A stretch of DNA of 64,000 nucleotides from Dipylidium caninum. Taxonomy: Eukaryota > Platyhelminthes > Cestoda > Cyclophyllidea > Dipylidiidae. The translations under genes were made by a program, and so were the position numbers. The notes under the pieces were generated by a model that saw only the letters and a program-made list of their open reading frames with translations, was not told the origin of the DNA and did no database searches. The stretch is taken from the NCBI GenBank assembly GCA_017562135.1, contig QEYB01001036.1, forward strand, positions 60,932 to 124,931. Direction: 5' to 3'. The stretch's first letter is position 1; every line of letters begins with the position of its first letter. Of the stretch, positions 10,961 through 23,628 are shown in pieces.

Positions 10961-13900
10961 AAGTTGAATACTAGCATTTCAGACAGCAAGAAACGCATCA
11001 GCATCTCGGAGGTTACTTATGTAACTGAACTGAAGACTGTGTGCTCACTATCTGACACATTGACATTATTTAGTAATTCAATGACCTTCGCGATATCTGT
11101 ACTAACCAACTAAGTAAACACCAACTAAGGCCAATTGGGTTTAATCTGAGGCGAGTTTACAGGCGAGATGCAAATGTCGACTCGTATAAATACATGCTCT
11201 TTCAGCCTACAAAATCGACAAATCGCCTGCAAAAGCAACGAGGGGTAATCACCAAAAAGCATTCATGACTAATATCAGGTAGCAATGATTAACAATCAAA
11301 AACTTACAAAATTTCAGACTCACTCCGACGGCAGGAACTACAAAAGTATCTTCGGCCGTTCACTGAAATGCGCCCCAGCGCGAAACAAGGCCACAGCCGT
11401 CCTACTAAAACAAAATAATATTTAGTGTTATTTTTCAACCACTTCAATCCTGTCTTCTGTAACTACATCTATAACTGCTTTGTTATAATTTTTTAAAAAT
11501 AAGTGCACGGTTAGTGTAAGGTTTTTTGTTGATTATATGCCTAATTAGCAGATACTCAATGTATATATACCCATCGTAACGCGTTTAATTTTATCTCCCA
11601 AACTGTTAAACCTGATCACGTGTTTGAATATGGCATATTGTGTGTTGCACGTGAAGGCACAATTGTTAATGTATACATAGGAGCAAAAGTGAGGCAATGA
11701 GTCCAATACGGGAAGGCGAATGTGAAAATGTGGAAGAGCAAAAGTGTAGAGGGTGGACAAAATTGGCGCTGAAAGACGCTTGTACCACGGAATAGAGGAG
11801 AGGGATGACAGAAGTGTGCGAAACCTTGATAAGGGAGGCGAGATAGAAGGCTGATCTTATATAGAGCAATATATTCAGCAATGAGGCTGACCAAATGGTC
11901 ACCTGAAAATTGGAATGGTGTCCTGTTGTCCTGAGTGATGTGCCGTGTAAATTGTGACTCACCATCACCAGTGGGCAGGTTACTCGTTCGTATGCCACAT
12001 TAAACAGCGTTGAGGACAGGTGGAAACATGACTTTGATGGAGTGATACAGTCTTCAGAACCATGAAGCATACCTCATACAAATAGATAATCATCTCATCA
12101 ACGTCTCTAGAGATATTGAGCAGGGTGGGAATGGCATAATTGCAATAAATAATGACATTGGGAATAATGTGACACAGTGATAGGCTCAGTAAGGGCTAAA
12201 AATAAACATTTGACGACAGAAGAGAACAATTCCGAGCTCATTTCACCGAAGGAGAAATGGAGGTAGTAGGAAAAGAAGAGAATATTTGGCGGTTGTTTTA
12301 GCGGATTGGGGGTTGATGTGGATTGTGTAGTTGGATAGATTTGTGTATTGTTGTTGCCGTGATTGCATTCATGGTCTCTGGAGTGAGCGAGTTAGTTTAC
12401 AATTGTTTGGTTGCTTATGATGGTTGCACAGTATTCATCATAAATGCTTTTTGATGACAAATCCTCGCAGACTCTGTTGGTGGAATGTAATGATGCGAGG
12501 GGCTGTGGTGTTAAGTTGGTTTGAGGGTAAGCAAAGGTAGTTTATTGGGTGGACTTGTACCTTTTGTCGCTTAAGCTCATTGCTCAGACATTTGTCACTG
12601 TCACTGAGAGCAAACAAGGACCAATAGAGCCTTTTCATGCTTGTAAATAACTCCAGGCCTATTTTGCTAATTCATGCGTAAGATTTTTTTGCACCACGGA
12701 AAAGGAGGCGGAATTGCTTCTTGATTCTCATATGACGTCCTTTTGGGCAGCTAGGACTCGGGTGACGAATTGCAAAAGTATTGTGTCAGTAATGGGGAGA
12801 CTTAAGATCAGATTATTTCCCTTTGTAAGAGTAAGTCATCGTACAGCTTAGACAATCTCGGAAGAACGCAGAGCGCACCTTGCGATGGAGTGTAGGCGAC
12901 TCTGAAATGCCTTTGTAGTAGTTGCATTGTTGCATAAACGTGGTCTTTCAGTTGACGTTGACGTACGAATCAGCCAGAAAGAAGGGTCGACAAGTAGAGT
13001 GTTCTGTCGTTTACAATTTAATTCGTTTAATGCTAACTTGGACCGCCGTATATATGTGATGTGTACACGGTCACCGTTGAAGTGTTAACTGTCTCAGGAA
13101 AAATGTTCACATGATGAATATCACGATGTGTGCCACCACTCTTGCGATTTGTGCCATTCTGCCAGACTATCAAACCACCGGTTGTATTATTAGTATACAT
13201 GAGGCACCGAAATTTCTTGCCTGACGGCGTGGCTCTGATGCAAATAGTTTCCCGCTGTCATAAAAGAGAAGGCAACTAAAGCGTTGATGTTATTGTTGTT
13301 TTTGTTTACCTTTGCAGTTCTTGAAGAGAAGAAGATACCGTTGATGCATGTAACACTAATTGATCAACGCGGAGGCAGTGTGGAAGCACTGATGACGAAG
13401 TTATCTCTAGATGGCAACAGGGAGACCGATAAGGGACCGTCAAAAAGAGGAGAATAGTCGAAAAGTGGCATACGAGGAAAGTAAAGAAAGCCCCCTGTTA
13501 GAGGATTACCAGATTAAAATTGAAAGAACGCACTGAAGCCCGCTAAAAGTGCGTCCTAGACGAATCATAGAATTGGTGATATTACTACTAATAAAGCCAC
13601 AGGTGCACGCCAGAAGACGAAGAACAAACGGAAGAAGTGGAAGAGTTTTATTGTTAACATATCAACAAACTGATTTATGAACATGAACCGTTATTTACTT
13701 GGTAGCCCTATCATTTCCATTAGCGTGAATAAAGGGGTTGTTCTATTGGAGGACGATGGACACCTATTATACCTGCCTCTTCCTCCGGAAGCAACAAAGT
13801 ACCCTCGTTAGTTTTCTCTTCCGCTGCAAAATAGGAAGAGTCATTGCGCTTCAATGCCCAAGAATTTGACACCAATTTCCACCAATGCTTCAAAAGAATA

Positions 13901-14084
13901 TATGTCAACGACTCACAGGTGGGCCTGTAGATGGTTTTGCCGGCTCGGCAAATCGGCATCACAAAGCAGATGTTAGCATTTTTACTGATGGACAACTTCT
14001 CCAACTGAAGTGCTTATTCCGTGACGAAATGCTGCTTGCAAATGCTGCGGTGTATAGGGTAAAGCGGCAGGGCTCGTCGCCCAG
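10961..14084. other. AT-richer stretch without recognisable genes
   Basis: The base composition is clearly more A/T-rich than the flanks, especially 10800-12700. Open frames on both strands are short or hydrophobic and T-rich, as expected by chance. I see no RNA gene or terminal repeats. Confidence 0.4.
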
Positions 14085-14250
14085 AATATCTCACGCAGTG
14101 AAGTGAGGGAGAAGTTTTTGGAAAACTGAATTTGTTATGATACATTGTGAGCATGAGGCAGTCCAATCGACCGGATATAAGAGAATAGGATAGAGGGCTT
14201 AAGACGTCAAATTAAAAAAAAGGGAAGGAGGCAAGGTGGAGACAGGTGAC
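14085..14250 (+). repeat. Dispersed repeat, copy 1 (partner at 39567-39735)
   Basis: Both copies contain GATATCTCACGC or a close variant, then GGCAGTCCAATCGACC and GGATAGAGG, in the same order and spacing. They end in a purine-rich stretch with GGAGGCAA.GTGG. The flanks do not match. Confidence 0.6.
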
Positions 14251-15047
14251 CGGGGAACGTTGAAGTACCACCTCATAGCAGTCGCATTTTAAGCCAAGCA
14301 GGGAGACCATCATAGGCCAAAGACAGGGTCATTCAAAGCATATAACAATGGGCGAAGTAAGAAGAAAATCGCCTCACTCTGCACTTGAAACCGAATCAAA
14401 TTGCCTTGAGTTAAAAGTCCCTCTCACTCACAATTTCACTTTCTACTATCCGACTACAAATCCGACATTGGACACGAATTCGTGCATTGTTTACAGTCTT
14501 CAGAATGGTTCCGTTAACGACAATGCATGTACCGTTGGCTTTTGGTGATTGAGCGCCGCTAAGTGAATGATTGCGCCAACTCGGCACAACTGTTCTCCTT
14601 GCAGGGAGGAGTAGGGACGGCAAGTTTTTGAGTTTTGTAATAGAAGTGAAGAGCAGCCGACCTGTCGATTACCTCGAATGTTTATACGGTGAAGTTGAAA
14701 GCCGTGGCGAGGTCTTCAAGATAGTTTTGGGTACGTCAAACCAGTTTGGAGGAGATGGCAACCCTTTACTTCAAGGCGAACAATTTAAGCCCTATTTTCT
14801 CACTTGTGCCTAAGACAGTACTTGATGTAAATCAATTCCTGTCTTCTGTGAATTCCAGACAATCTCCATACGGATTTGGCCTTCTGGCTGTAAGGGTGTG
14901 CACCCTGGCATGAACTGAAACAACGTGTCTTCCCTTAGGTCCGACGTTATCCAAAAATACATGCGGTATTACTAGATGATGAAGGATTAATCTGCTGACG
15001 AGGAACAACGAGGATGAGGTTGGATTGGTTGACCCAGAGCTCTTTAA
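14251..15047. other. Unassigned
   Basis: A few short frames are present (for example 14571-14813, plus strand) but none has a motif or a paralogue elsewhere in the window. Confidence 0.35.
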
Positions 15048-15150
15048 CTCTCTCTCTCTCTCTCTCCTTCAGCCTGACTAAACCACTGAGGAAAATGTGC
15101 GACCGCGGGGGAGAGAGAGAAAGACAGAGCGAGAGAGAGAGAGAGCGAGG
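15048..15150. repeat. CT microsatellite facing a GA microsatellite
   Basis: A pure CT run (about 15048-15067) is followed about 40 bases later by an impure GA run (about 15107-15150). The two are complementary, so the single strand could fold into a stem with a loop of about 40 bases. Confidence 0.8.
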
Positions 15151-18100
15151 CATAGGGATTCAAGAAGGCGCTGTATAGGGGTAAAAGTAAGAGTATAGCG
15201 GTCATGAAAAGTCATTCTTGTTGAGGAATGTTGGCAAAATTATGCAATATGGCATCACTTCGCTACTCGGGCTGTATCGTCTGCTTTAGGCACACCGAAG
15301 CTGTATCAGCAATGAATTTTCATGTGTGTCTTGTGTAGATAGTTGTTGTCACCGCTACAGTGTCCATTTGCGAGAATTCAGCCTACATCAGAGTAGTTGA
15401 CAAAATCGAGTGGGTTTTGGCAGTGTGGATGAATAAATAGGACCACTTGGAGTTGGTCGGGGTTGCAATTATCACCTCTTCATTTCTCACTGAGTGATCA
15501 CTTGACGATTAACTTTGGCCTCTTTGTCGTCTTAACTCACTTTATCCACCTTGGGTCCAGTTCACGAGTGAATATGCCTGTGTCCCCGTCCCTCAGAGCG
15601 AATAGTTAGTTCCACCCATTCGTTAAACTGGGATAAGGTGTAATTGATGGCTCAATGGAGAGCCCAGGTGGGGAATGAAAAGAGGACCAGTGAGATGGAA
15701 GATTGATAGCCTTGATGTCTATCCGACTCGCTCGAATGTTATGGGCCCGATGGATTTTCAGTCCGCCGAAATCATCCATTTGAGCAAACGAAGAGGAACT
15801 TCTTAATGGAATGATAACAAGGAGATAAACGACATGAGGCAACACCATCTGGCGCGATCGGGCTTGTTTCCTGCTCCTCGTCATCTCACCACGACTAAGC
15901 CATGATCAAGCGGCGTTTTAGGTTGAAATCATTTAAAAGGGTTGTGCGAGTGAAGAACTTGGCAATTGCGACCTCGTCTTGAATGAAGAAAACTCAGTCG
16001 TCTGATTGGAGATGAGGGGAAAGCATGTAATTGCGAGTTTTGTTCTCCATGGTACGTGTGTGTAGTGAGTACCTGCTGCACTGGCCAATGTCTCCTCATC
16101 CATCCGCCTCTCCACTGTTCACCGCCATCTTCAATGTGAGCAAACAGCTAAATCGCACATCACACATTTTATCACGCCTCTCAGCCGACCTTACCCAAAT
16201 TGCGCATTCACTTCTCCTCTATACTTGAAACGACATCTCCTGCCAACTAATGTTACCTCGCGCCGGCAACTTATCGTCCGACTTCTAACATGCTCAGATA
16301 ATAACCTCCGCGCTGGTGTCGTCCCATGTAAGTGAGCGACGCCATCAGTCTTGGACCTCTATTCAATGCAAGTGGGTTGACGGCTGTACCTCCTTCGTCT
16401 TCCTTCAGGTAGCCCCTTTCCTCCTTCCGCACTGCGTCTTGGCCACTTACCGCATCAACCTCTCTGCTCTCTGACATAAACGAATGCGTGGAAGAACTGA
16501 GAGGCAAGATGGGCATAAATGCCACCCCTATGCTGTCTGTGCTCTTCGAAGCAGTTGCGATGGAGATACGGCTGCACAATTGCAGGAATCTTCCTCTCCA
16601 TCCGCATTATATCCGCCCTCTCTAACTGAGAAGAACCATTTCTTCATCTCATACCACTCGCACAGCAGTTACTTAAATATCCACAATTAGCGAATTTAGA
16701 CTTCATTACATTGGTGAAGTGTCAACGTTATTGCAGCACGCAATCTCGCCAAATAAACGTGGCAATTCCTTCATCTTAACTTACTCTTCTACCTGCTCTC
16801 TCTCCCTCTTCATATTCTTGACTTTTGCTTATTCCCTCGCTTCTCACTCTCATGGTTGACTTTGGCACTCGTCAGTTAGTAGTGCTTGTATTGAACAGAA
16901 CGAGGAGTGAATTCTGCAGAAAGATGCTATTTCCGGTAGGCTGCACCCTACTTACTTCAACGCATATACGAGGATACGTTAACATCTTCATAAGATTTGC
17001 ACACCAGATGAGGGGTGAAATTTACTTCTCATTCAAGTACCTGAATTGGAATAGGCACAAAGCAACTTCTGTCAACACGGGCAACGTAAGGTGGTAATGG
17101 AAAGAGCGCAGGCGGTAGTATGGGACTATGCCCAGAGACGTGATAATGAGGTGAGAGGGGAAGTGTTGAGAGGATGATTAGGAAGTAGGGGATAGTTGGT
17201 AGTGCAGGGCGCCAGCGCAGACGTGTGCCAGTTTCTCGGCTTCCCTTCTTGTCAATCCCTAGGAAGATTACCTCATTTGGCCGTGTCCGTGAGAAGTTGT
17301 CGCGCGTAAATGGGGGACTATGCGGTGCCACTTGGTTTTCACGATTGTGACATAAATGACAATATCCGCTAGCAAATCGCTGTCGTCGACTCCGTCAACT
17401 GGCGCCTTCTCCTTGCTACCAGGCAACTCTGGTCCTTCTTCTTGCCGCGAGGTGTGCTATTGGACACTGGTAAACAGAATTGTTCACCGACAAGACGATG
17501 ACAAGACGTCATGAACGAGGACTCCTTATGGTCAAATCAACAGAAGGACGAAGAACAGCTTTTGTTGGACTGTAGACACGTGGAAACGTGCGCATAACAG
17601 ACCACCGTATTTGGATTGGTGGCATGATGCCTCTGTTCTGAATCTCACGGTAGACATCACTCACTTTGACACATCTCTCTGTTCGACGCTCACGCCTCAA
17701 ACGATGTCCTACTCCCTTGTCAAATCTGGCATTTTTTCTCCTCCCACCAGCTTCCCACGGCTTTAGTTAGTGTCTTTATGAAGTGAAACTGCTGAAAATG
17801 TTCGCAAGTTGTTTTAGTCGAACGCAGTTCAGCCAGCATGAAGAGCGCCAAATTGCCACCAGACAGTCTGGCCTACTGATGAGGTGTTAAGTACACTCTT
17901 GCATGACTATTGTAATAAAAGGACGGTGACCTTAGGGCGTTGGAAAAGATCACAGCCCATTTGAAATGTCTTCTTGTTGCAATAGTGCGGTTGAGGGGAG
18001 TTGGACTATAAGCTCAGATGAAAAATGGTGACTCGTAGCTTTGTCTCAATGTACGCCGAGGGAACGTAGAAAACTAGCAGCTTGGGCCACCCCGCGCGTG

Positions 18101-18704
18101 AATGCGTCATGTAAAACTCCGTGCACACGCTTTGACCACGGATGAGGGTTGGAGGAGACGTTGCGTTGAATCTCAAATGCAAAATAGCCTGTTGACGTTC
18201 CTTGAAAAAGATAAATGGTAAGCACATGAGGTAGTGTCTCACACTGCCCGACAATTGCCCGAGAGTAAGATCTCCATTAGCTAGAAGAGCTTCTTCAGCC
18301 ATCGTGACCTCTTCTCATACACCTCACACACCTCATATGCGGTGCATGTGAAGAGAATAAGTCAATCCTGCATGATGGCATACTTTACATTTTATTGTAG
18401 ATAGCTGATTTTTGTAGTAGTGTTGAGAATAATGGCCTGTTAGACCGACAGCTCGAGTGAATACACTACGTTTAGGAGCCGCCACGGGTGAGAGTAATCG
18501 GGGCGGGTTTTGATCAGCAACCAGTTGTTGAATGAGAACATTACTTTAAAACAAATAAAATGAAGGGGCAAAGGGGGTTCTTTGACAGACAGCGAGCTTT
18601 CGAAATCACTCGGAGCAGATGACAGGGAAGCTTTGATGTCTAACCGCTTGAGGATAAACTGCGCATAAGCACAATTAAGCACCAATTTCCTACCCGCCAA
18701 TGGC
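15151..18704. other. Unassigned inner spacer of the inverted duplication
   Basis: I read this on both strands and found no recognisable gene or paralogue. Small open frames exist at 16271-16579, 17029-17331 and 18006-18302 (all minus strand). None is supported by a second copy or a motif strong enough to call. Confidence 0.35.
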
Positions 18705-19685
18705 TTAGTTGTCACAGTGTAGCCTCGCGCTCCTCCGTTTAATCACTTCTCGGCAAATCCATTTGAACAACTCCTCGTGGCCATCAATGCACATCTCTCT
18801 CGAGTACCACAACCGCCACTCCATTGGTAAGCGCAAAAGCGGACACTCATCCAGTCCACCCAGTTTCCGGAAGCAGTAGGAGAAGAGTTGCACCACATCC
18901 TCGTCGGGGCTTGTGTCGTCGGACACGACGAACAGTACGAAAATTTGTTCGGGCAAAAGGATTTTGCAAACCGCTCTCAACTCTGTCTTCATTTTGGCCG
19001 CATGACGGCGAAGCTGTGAAACTTCCACAATGTAGAGGAGGCAGTCATATTTGTTAAGGACTTCCTGGTCTCTACCAATGCTTTCTTGGAAGGTTCTACT
19101 GCAAATAGTAAATTTGTTGTTGGTTGACTCGAAGGTAAGGGCTTTTATGTAACGCTGCAGATGGTGCACATCCACGTCAATCAGTGTCGACTGCTCAGAG
19201 TTCATTGCCTTCACCTCCATCCGCGCCCAAGTTCGTAATTGTTCGCTCAGAGGAGGCTGCTGAGGCTGCGCCTGCTGGATAAGGCGTGAGTCTTGCAAGG
19301 CTCTAAGTAGTGGCAAAAATGGCTCCTTTACGTAATGAAGTATGGATACGAGGAAGAGGCACTTGACACTCTCAAAGGTGCCATGAGGCGCTCTTACCCC
19401 TCGAGAGCGCATTTCCAACTTCGTCTCCTCGAAGTGACATTTAATTGCTCGACGCAAACGATCTGAAATTGAGGGCTCTGAGTTCGAACAGAGGTGCACC
19501 AACTCCTGTCTACCTATCCACCGCCATGTGGTGATGTAGGAGTGCGGGGACCGCGAGTAAAGCACCACCTCCCAACTTGGCATTGCCACGCAGGCGTTTA
19601 GTGTGTCTTCCATGCTGAGATACTTGCAGATCAGTTTAATGCACTCCGTGTTGAGGTGGGAGACATCGGCCGTGAATCCGGTCGC
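18705..19685 (-). CDS. F-box only protein 4-like 3' exon, copy 3, open
   Basis: On the minus strand the exon begins at 19685 after the acceptor CTTTTACAG and reads 327 codons, counting the stop, to TAA at 18705-18707. It is the only full-length copy of this exon without an internal stop: the codon that is TGA in copy 1 is TGC here (NACVAMPSW). Order of elements: F-box-like region (about residues 10-50), a linker with an AQPQQPP run, then a region resembling the FBXO4 GTPase-like fold (KYDCLLYIVEV, LPEQIFVLFVVSDD, DEDVVQLFSYCFRKLGG) and a basic C-terminal helix. The last two codons (DN) differ from copy 1 (which ends ERWSIEQSH) because the duplication breakpoint at 18712 falls inside the gene and new sequence supplies the stop. 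The probable upstream exon-like region (about 19840-20060, minus strand) carries a TAG where copy 1 has CAG, so the full gene may still be dead. Predicted role: SKP1-binding adaptor of an SCF ubiquitin ligase (inference). Confidence 0.6.
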   Translation of the reverse strand, partial: ATGFTADVSHLNTECIKLICKYLSMEDTLNACVAMPSWEVVLYSRSPHSYITTWRWIGRQELVHLCSNSEPSISDRLRRAIKCHFEETKLEMRSRGVRAPHGTFESVKCLFLVSILHYVKEPFLPLLRALQDSRLIQQAQPQQPPLSEQLRTWARMEVKAMNSEQSTLIDVDVHHLQRYIKALTFESTNNKFTICSRTFQESIGRDQEVLNKYDCLLYIVEVSQLRRHAAKMKTELRAVCKILLPEQIFVLFVVSDDTSPDEDVVQLFSYCFRKLGGLDECPLLRLPMEWRLWYSREMCIDGHEELFKWICREVIKRRSARLHCDN

Positions 19686-22220
19686 CTGTAAAAGAGATCG
19701 CAGATTAGGAAGCCGCCAAATCTAGACGAACGAACTAATGTGGAATGGCTCGACTTGCCCTTGATTCCATGTCGGCTGCGTGTAGAGGCGTGGTGAAAAT
19801 GCTCTCAGGAAAGGAGGTTGTTGCTAGAGTGAAGATTGAGATACCTGTCATTTAACTAATGAGGCTGGAACACTGTTCCCCTCCCCATCGTGACAAGTGC
19901 TCGCTTCAACGTTAATAGAGTAAAGCTCAGCATGTTCAATTTTGTTTCTGACTTCAATTCAACCTCGATGTATGAATTGGAGTAGCTACTGTGTACTGTG
20001 ATCTCTTGCATCATCATCTTGAAATCGCCCAAGTTTATGGGTATCGACCGCAAAGCAAATCCACGCCGCCCATCTTCCTGGAGTTTGCACCACTTTCTTC
20101 TACAGGCTCAGCGCCATAAGGCGAACGGTTCAAGTAACGGTCACTGCTCGAAATGTCTAGACGTGGTCAAGTGGGTGACACCGACAGTACCCCAACGGCC
20201 GCGCTGGACCTTGCGCACGGAGAGTCAAACCTCCACTAAAAATTGGCTTTATCCGCAGGCGACTGGGGTTTAAAGCGGGTCGCATTGAAAAGGAGAGTGA
20301 TTTCTTGAACGTTTTGTCAAACAATCTGCCAATGTTGGTTGAGGCAGCTGCTCTGAAGTACGGTAAAACTCTTTCATCGGGCGGACAGCGGTGGTGGGGA
20401 CGTCGGGACGTTTAAGTCTGCCGGAAGTAGACGGAGGGATGAGGCCGCAGCATGTGACGTACCAAACGAATGCTCCGCGGCACGACATGGTCACGAGAAC
20501 GGTGAGAGTGGGCTCGGGCAGATGAGCAAATCGTCCAAATCCAAATTAATGACGGACAAAGGACGAGGGAACTTAGACTCGTGCAGGTGGTATGCGACCA
20601 CTGGAGAATGGCTGTAATGCCCACCCGGGGGCCTGAGAATGTTTGCAGTCCCGTCCCGCTACCTGAAAAATCAAAATCTGCCAAATACAATGTACTTTCT
20701 AGCCTATCAGTTTATTTCTCGGCAAAAGGATAGGTCACTGACGTGATCTTAAACTGGTCTCGTCTGGTCAGCTTAATTTGGTCTGCGGAGGTTGGCCATT
20801 AGAGGCCGCATACTCTGGTTGTGTAGATGCTGAGAAATGCAGTCCCTCACTGGTAGTTGCAGGGAGGACTTCTGCATCGGTGGGCTTTTGGTTCCATTTC
20901 GAGCATCCTACATTTGCGTCGCGATGGCTGGCCGTTTCCACGTTCTGCCCAATGGGAAATCGAAGAGAATGCAAATTCTACGTTTTGCTCTCGGCGCGAC
21001 AGCATCCAAGCTGACGGAATTGGGAGGGAAGGATGATTGGGGGATGGGACTCGGGTCCAGCTGGTGTCTGGTCTAATCTTGATTCCTTCTCGTCCCATCT
21101 CTGCACGAAGTTGCTTGTACGGGGCTACGTAGCTTCCCCCAGCGCACATAATTAATACGATTAACATCATCTCTACTGTCCCTCAGTTCTCAAAACCGCC
21201 AAAATGAGGGGAATCCGTAGGTACTTGCGGGTAATAGTAAGTGGAGAGAACGACAGCGGTGAAGGTTAACTTGTTGTGTCAGTAAGGTACTCGTGTCAAT
21301 TAGCGATTGTGGTGCTCTTCCACCTAAAACAGAAGGGCTGTGACTAGCTTCGCGATGAAGGCCCGATGGGGATATAGTTGCAGCTGCTACCGCTTTGGCG
21401 GACAAAAATACTCCTGGTCTAGTGGTTAAAACTTATACCTACACATCGGAAACGGCTGTAAGAAGAGCATCGTCAGATGTAGAGACTGATAAGTCGGAGA
21501 AGCGTGTGAGGACAGGGTGTGTACTAGTGTATCTACTCTATTTGAAAACCCATTTCCCATAGGCTGCAGCACTTGAGAATGTCGGCGCTGAGGGGAGCAA
21601 TGTTGTCTTCCACCCCTTCTTCTCATGTGTCGTACATGGTAATTGTGATATTTGGAGAGATGTGTCGCGGCCTGTAATAAGCCGATGTGGTGGTGAGGGA
21701 TGTGAATGTGGAGGGGAAAGTGTGAGGAATTTTGAGGCATTATTGTGAGCCTAATCACATGCGGAAGAAAAGTACGAGGTCCGAACAAGGATTTAAACAG
21801 CTTCACTATCGGGAGCCAGTTTCTGTAGTATTCACCAACGAAAGCTTTTGCATTACTGCTTAAGCCATCGAAGGAAAAGAGGAAGCCTAAACGGCGATGC
21901 GGAAGGGAAAAGATTGTGTCTTGTGGCGTCGCAAGGTATCCAGCCAGATGTTAATTCGCCTCATTGTGGCGAAAGTCAAGGTGTCATTAAAATCCTTCGC
22001 CATGAAAGCGCTCATCTGACTCTCTGGTTTACCCATGGGACAAAGTCGCAGCCTCAATTTTATCATCCATCGATGCACAAATTTTACCTATTCACCGAGG
22101 GGATTTTGGGGATGTCAAATAATGATGCTGAAATGTTATGTAGTAATGAAATACGTTTCCGTGTCGTACAAGCTAGCGACGAGTAATAATTCTTGATTCC
22201 TGGCGAAGAGTTCCCCATTA
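18712..22220. repeat. Right arm of the large inverted duplication
   Basis: This is the reverse complement of 2164-5694 with only scattered changes. It ends at 22220, where the left arm continues directly into its 342-base outer block but this arm is interrupted by 1408 bases before that block resumes at 23629. The inner end lies in the last codons of the F-box exon. Confidence 0.85.
21848..22186 (+). CDS. Hypothetical 112-codon open frame, partner of the one at 2198-2536
   Basis: This has the same length and stop position as the frame in the left arm, with about nine residue differences and no indel. It includes GIQPDVNSPHCGESQG and a C-terminal part with SNNDAEMLCSNE. No domain is recognised. 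It is divergent from the F-box copy at 18705-19685. It is supported only by openness in two young copies. Confidence 0.25.
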   Translation: MHYCLSHRRKRGSLNGDAEGKRLCLVASQGIQPDVNSPHCGESQGVIKILRHESAHLTLWFTHGTKSQPQFYHPSMHKFYLFTEGILGMSNNDAEMLCSNEIRFRVVQASDE

Positions 22221-23628
22221 GCATTATCATTTCGCAGCATTAAAATAGTAACTACTCCTGCAGCCATTGTGAAAACTTATGTCGTCCACGTCTTCTCGGT
22301 GAAGTACATTGGCAGGGCGGTATAAATGTAGCATAAGTAGAGCAGACACTGATGAAGGGTTTCGCTCCTCGACCACCTAAAGGCTCTTTCAAGTGTGCTC
22401 TTTACAACAAGGTTTTAGTTTACGTAAGGTGCAGCGTTAGCCAAAAGGAGATGTCGGACCCAATCCTCCAAACTTGCAGAGCCACACACGCGGTACCGCA
22501 GTGACCCTACCGGAACCGATCCTGCGCATACCCCGGTCCGGTTTGCCGGCATCATTCAAGCATAGTTCAGCAGTGCCGTGTGTATTTCAGGAAGTGCGAC
22601 GTACTGTTACGTACTTCCTCTGTTACACGCGAAATCTTGCAGAAAAATGCGGTGAGGATCCGCGACAAGCGAGCGGGTTGGGTGTCTAATCTCGTGGTAA
22701 AACAATACATCAGTCTTCGTTACTTGTATATCGTCTCGGCTTCTTGAGATGCCACGCAAATGTATAACGAGTAGTCGCAAGCAGAAGATCAGAGGGTTTG
22801 TGTGATCTCGCGGTTTGAATTTCCCCTTGCCCACTGTATCCGCACTTTAACGTAGATTCTGAACAACTACTCAAGTGACACCAAGTTGAATGGGAGACAC
22901 GAAAGTTTTTTTCATATAAATCCACCAACTATTGTCTTTGAAATTGCACTGGCAGTTGACTCGTCTCCACAACTTGCAGGGTGGTCACTGCGCATCGTGG
23001 AGTTGCCTCTACCGAAAACGCCCTTATGCTTCCATTGGGTCGTCAAGTTGCTTCTCTCTTTCTCTGTCTTTGTTTTCGAAGGAATAAATGGGTTCATGCT
23101 GCTCACGACAACGCGTTCCCTGCTCCGAACTCACTGCAGTCGTCGAAAGCATGCACTCGACGAGGCCTCTAGAGACAGCATTTGGAGAAACGTGGAAATA
23201 GACGAGGGAATGAAGGAAGCACTCATCGCTTACTTAAAAACCCCACTGCTAATATAAACTTTCACGGCGAATCCTAATATTTGGGGCGATTCAACGCGTC
23301 ATTTCCACTGGCGCCGAACCAATGCCACTCGAATAGATCAGCCAGACAACCGTTATGGACTCGCCAAATTACATCCCCTGGTAACCGTCCTCTCAACCCT
23401 TCCAGATTTCGCGAAGACTTTTGCCCCTAACTGTTCCCCCATCTCTCGTCTTTGCTCAAAGGTAATTCCAGTTATTACCGATCCTCTTGAGACGAAGTAC
23501 ACGAACGCAAACGAAAATTCAACCCAGCTAATTATTAGGCGTTGCTTTCGAGATACCTCGACAGCAGAGAGTTCAGTAACGTTGGTCTTCTCACTCTACC
23601 TGAACCACATCATTCACTGTTGACCTGC
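22221..23628. other. 1.4 kb segment present only in the right arm
   Basis: The left arm reads straight across this point. I see no target-site duplication, terminal repeats or transposase. The segment contains a 123-codon plus-strand open frame (22886-23257) ending near EIDEGMKEALIAYLKTP, which is unrecognised. Its last part (about 23256-23512) is itself a diverged copy of the 23629-23970 block. Confidence 0.5.
23256..23512 (+). repeat. Diverged tandem copy of the 23629-23970 block
   Basis: Landmarks shared in order with the next block are TTTGGGGC..ATCAACGCGTCA, CACTCGAATAGATCAGCC (CGACTC in the neighbour), CGCCAAATTAC, and GACTTTTGCC. The two lie head-to-tail about 0.45 kb apart. The copy at 23629-23970 is also the outer end of the inverted arm. 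Confidence 0.7.

Noticed and set aside
18006..18302. Minus-strand 98-codon frame with an AGWPKLLVFY stretch that recalls a B9-domain motif
   Set aside because: Only the GWPKL word fits. The residues around it do not follow the domain, and there is no paralogue or splice context to support it.
21411..21440. tRNA-like A-box (CTGGTCTAGTGGTTA), also inverted near 2950-2975
   Set aside because: It resembles the D-arm of a tRNA, but there is no matching B-box (GGTTCGA..CC), anticodon stem or acceptor pairing within 80 bases. It is probably chance or a remnant.
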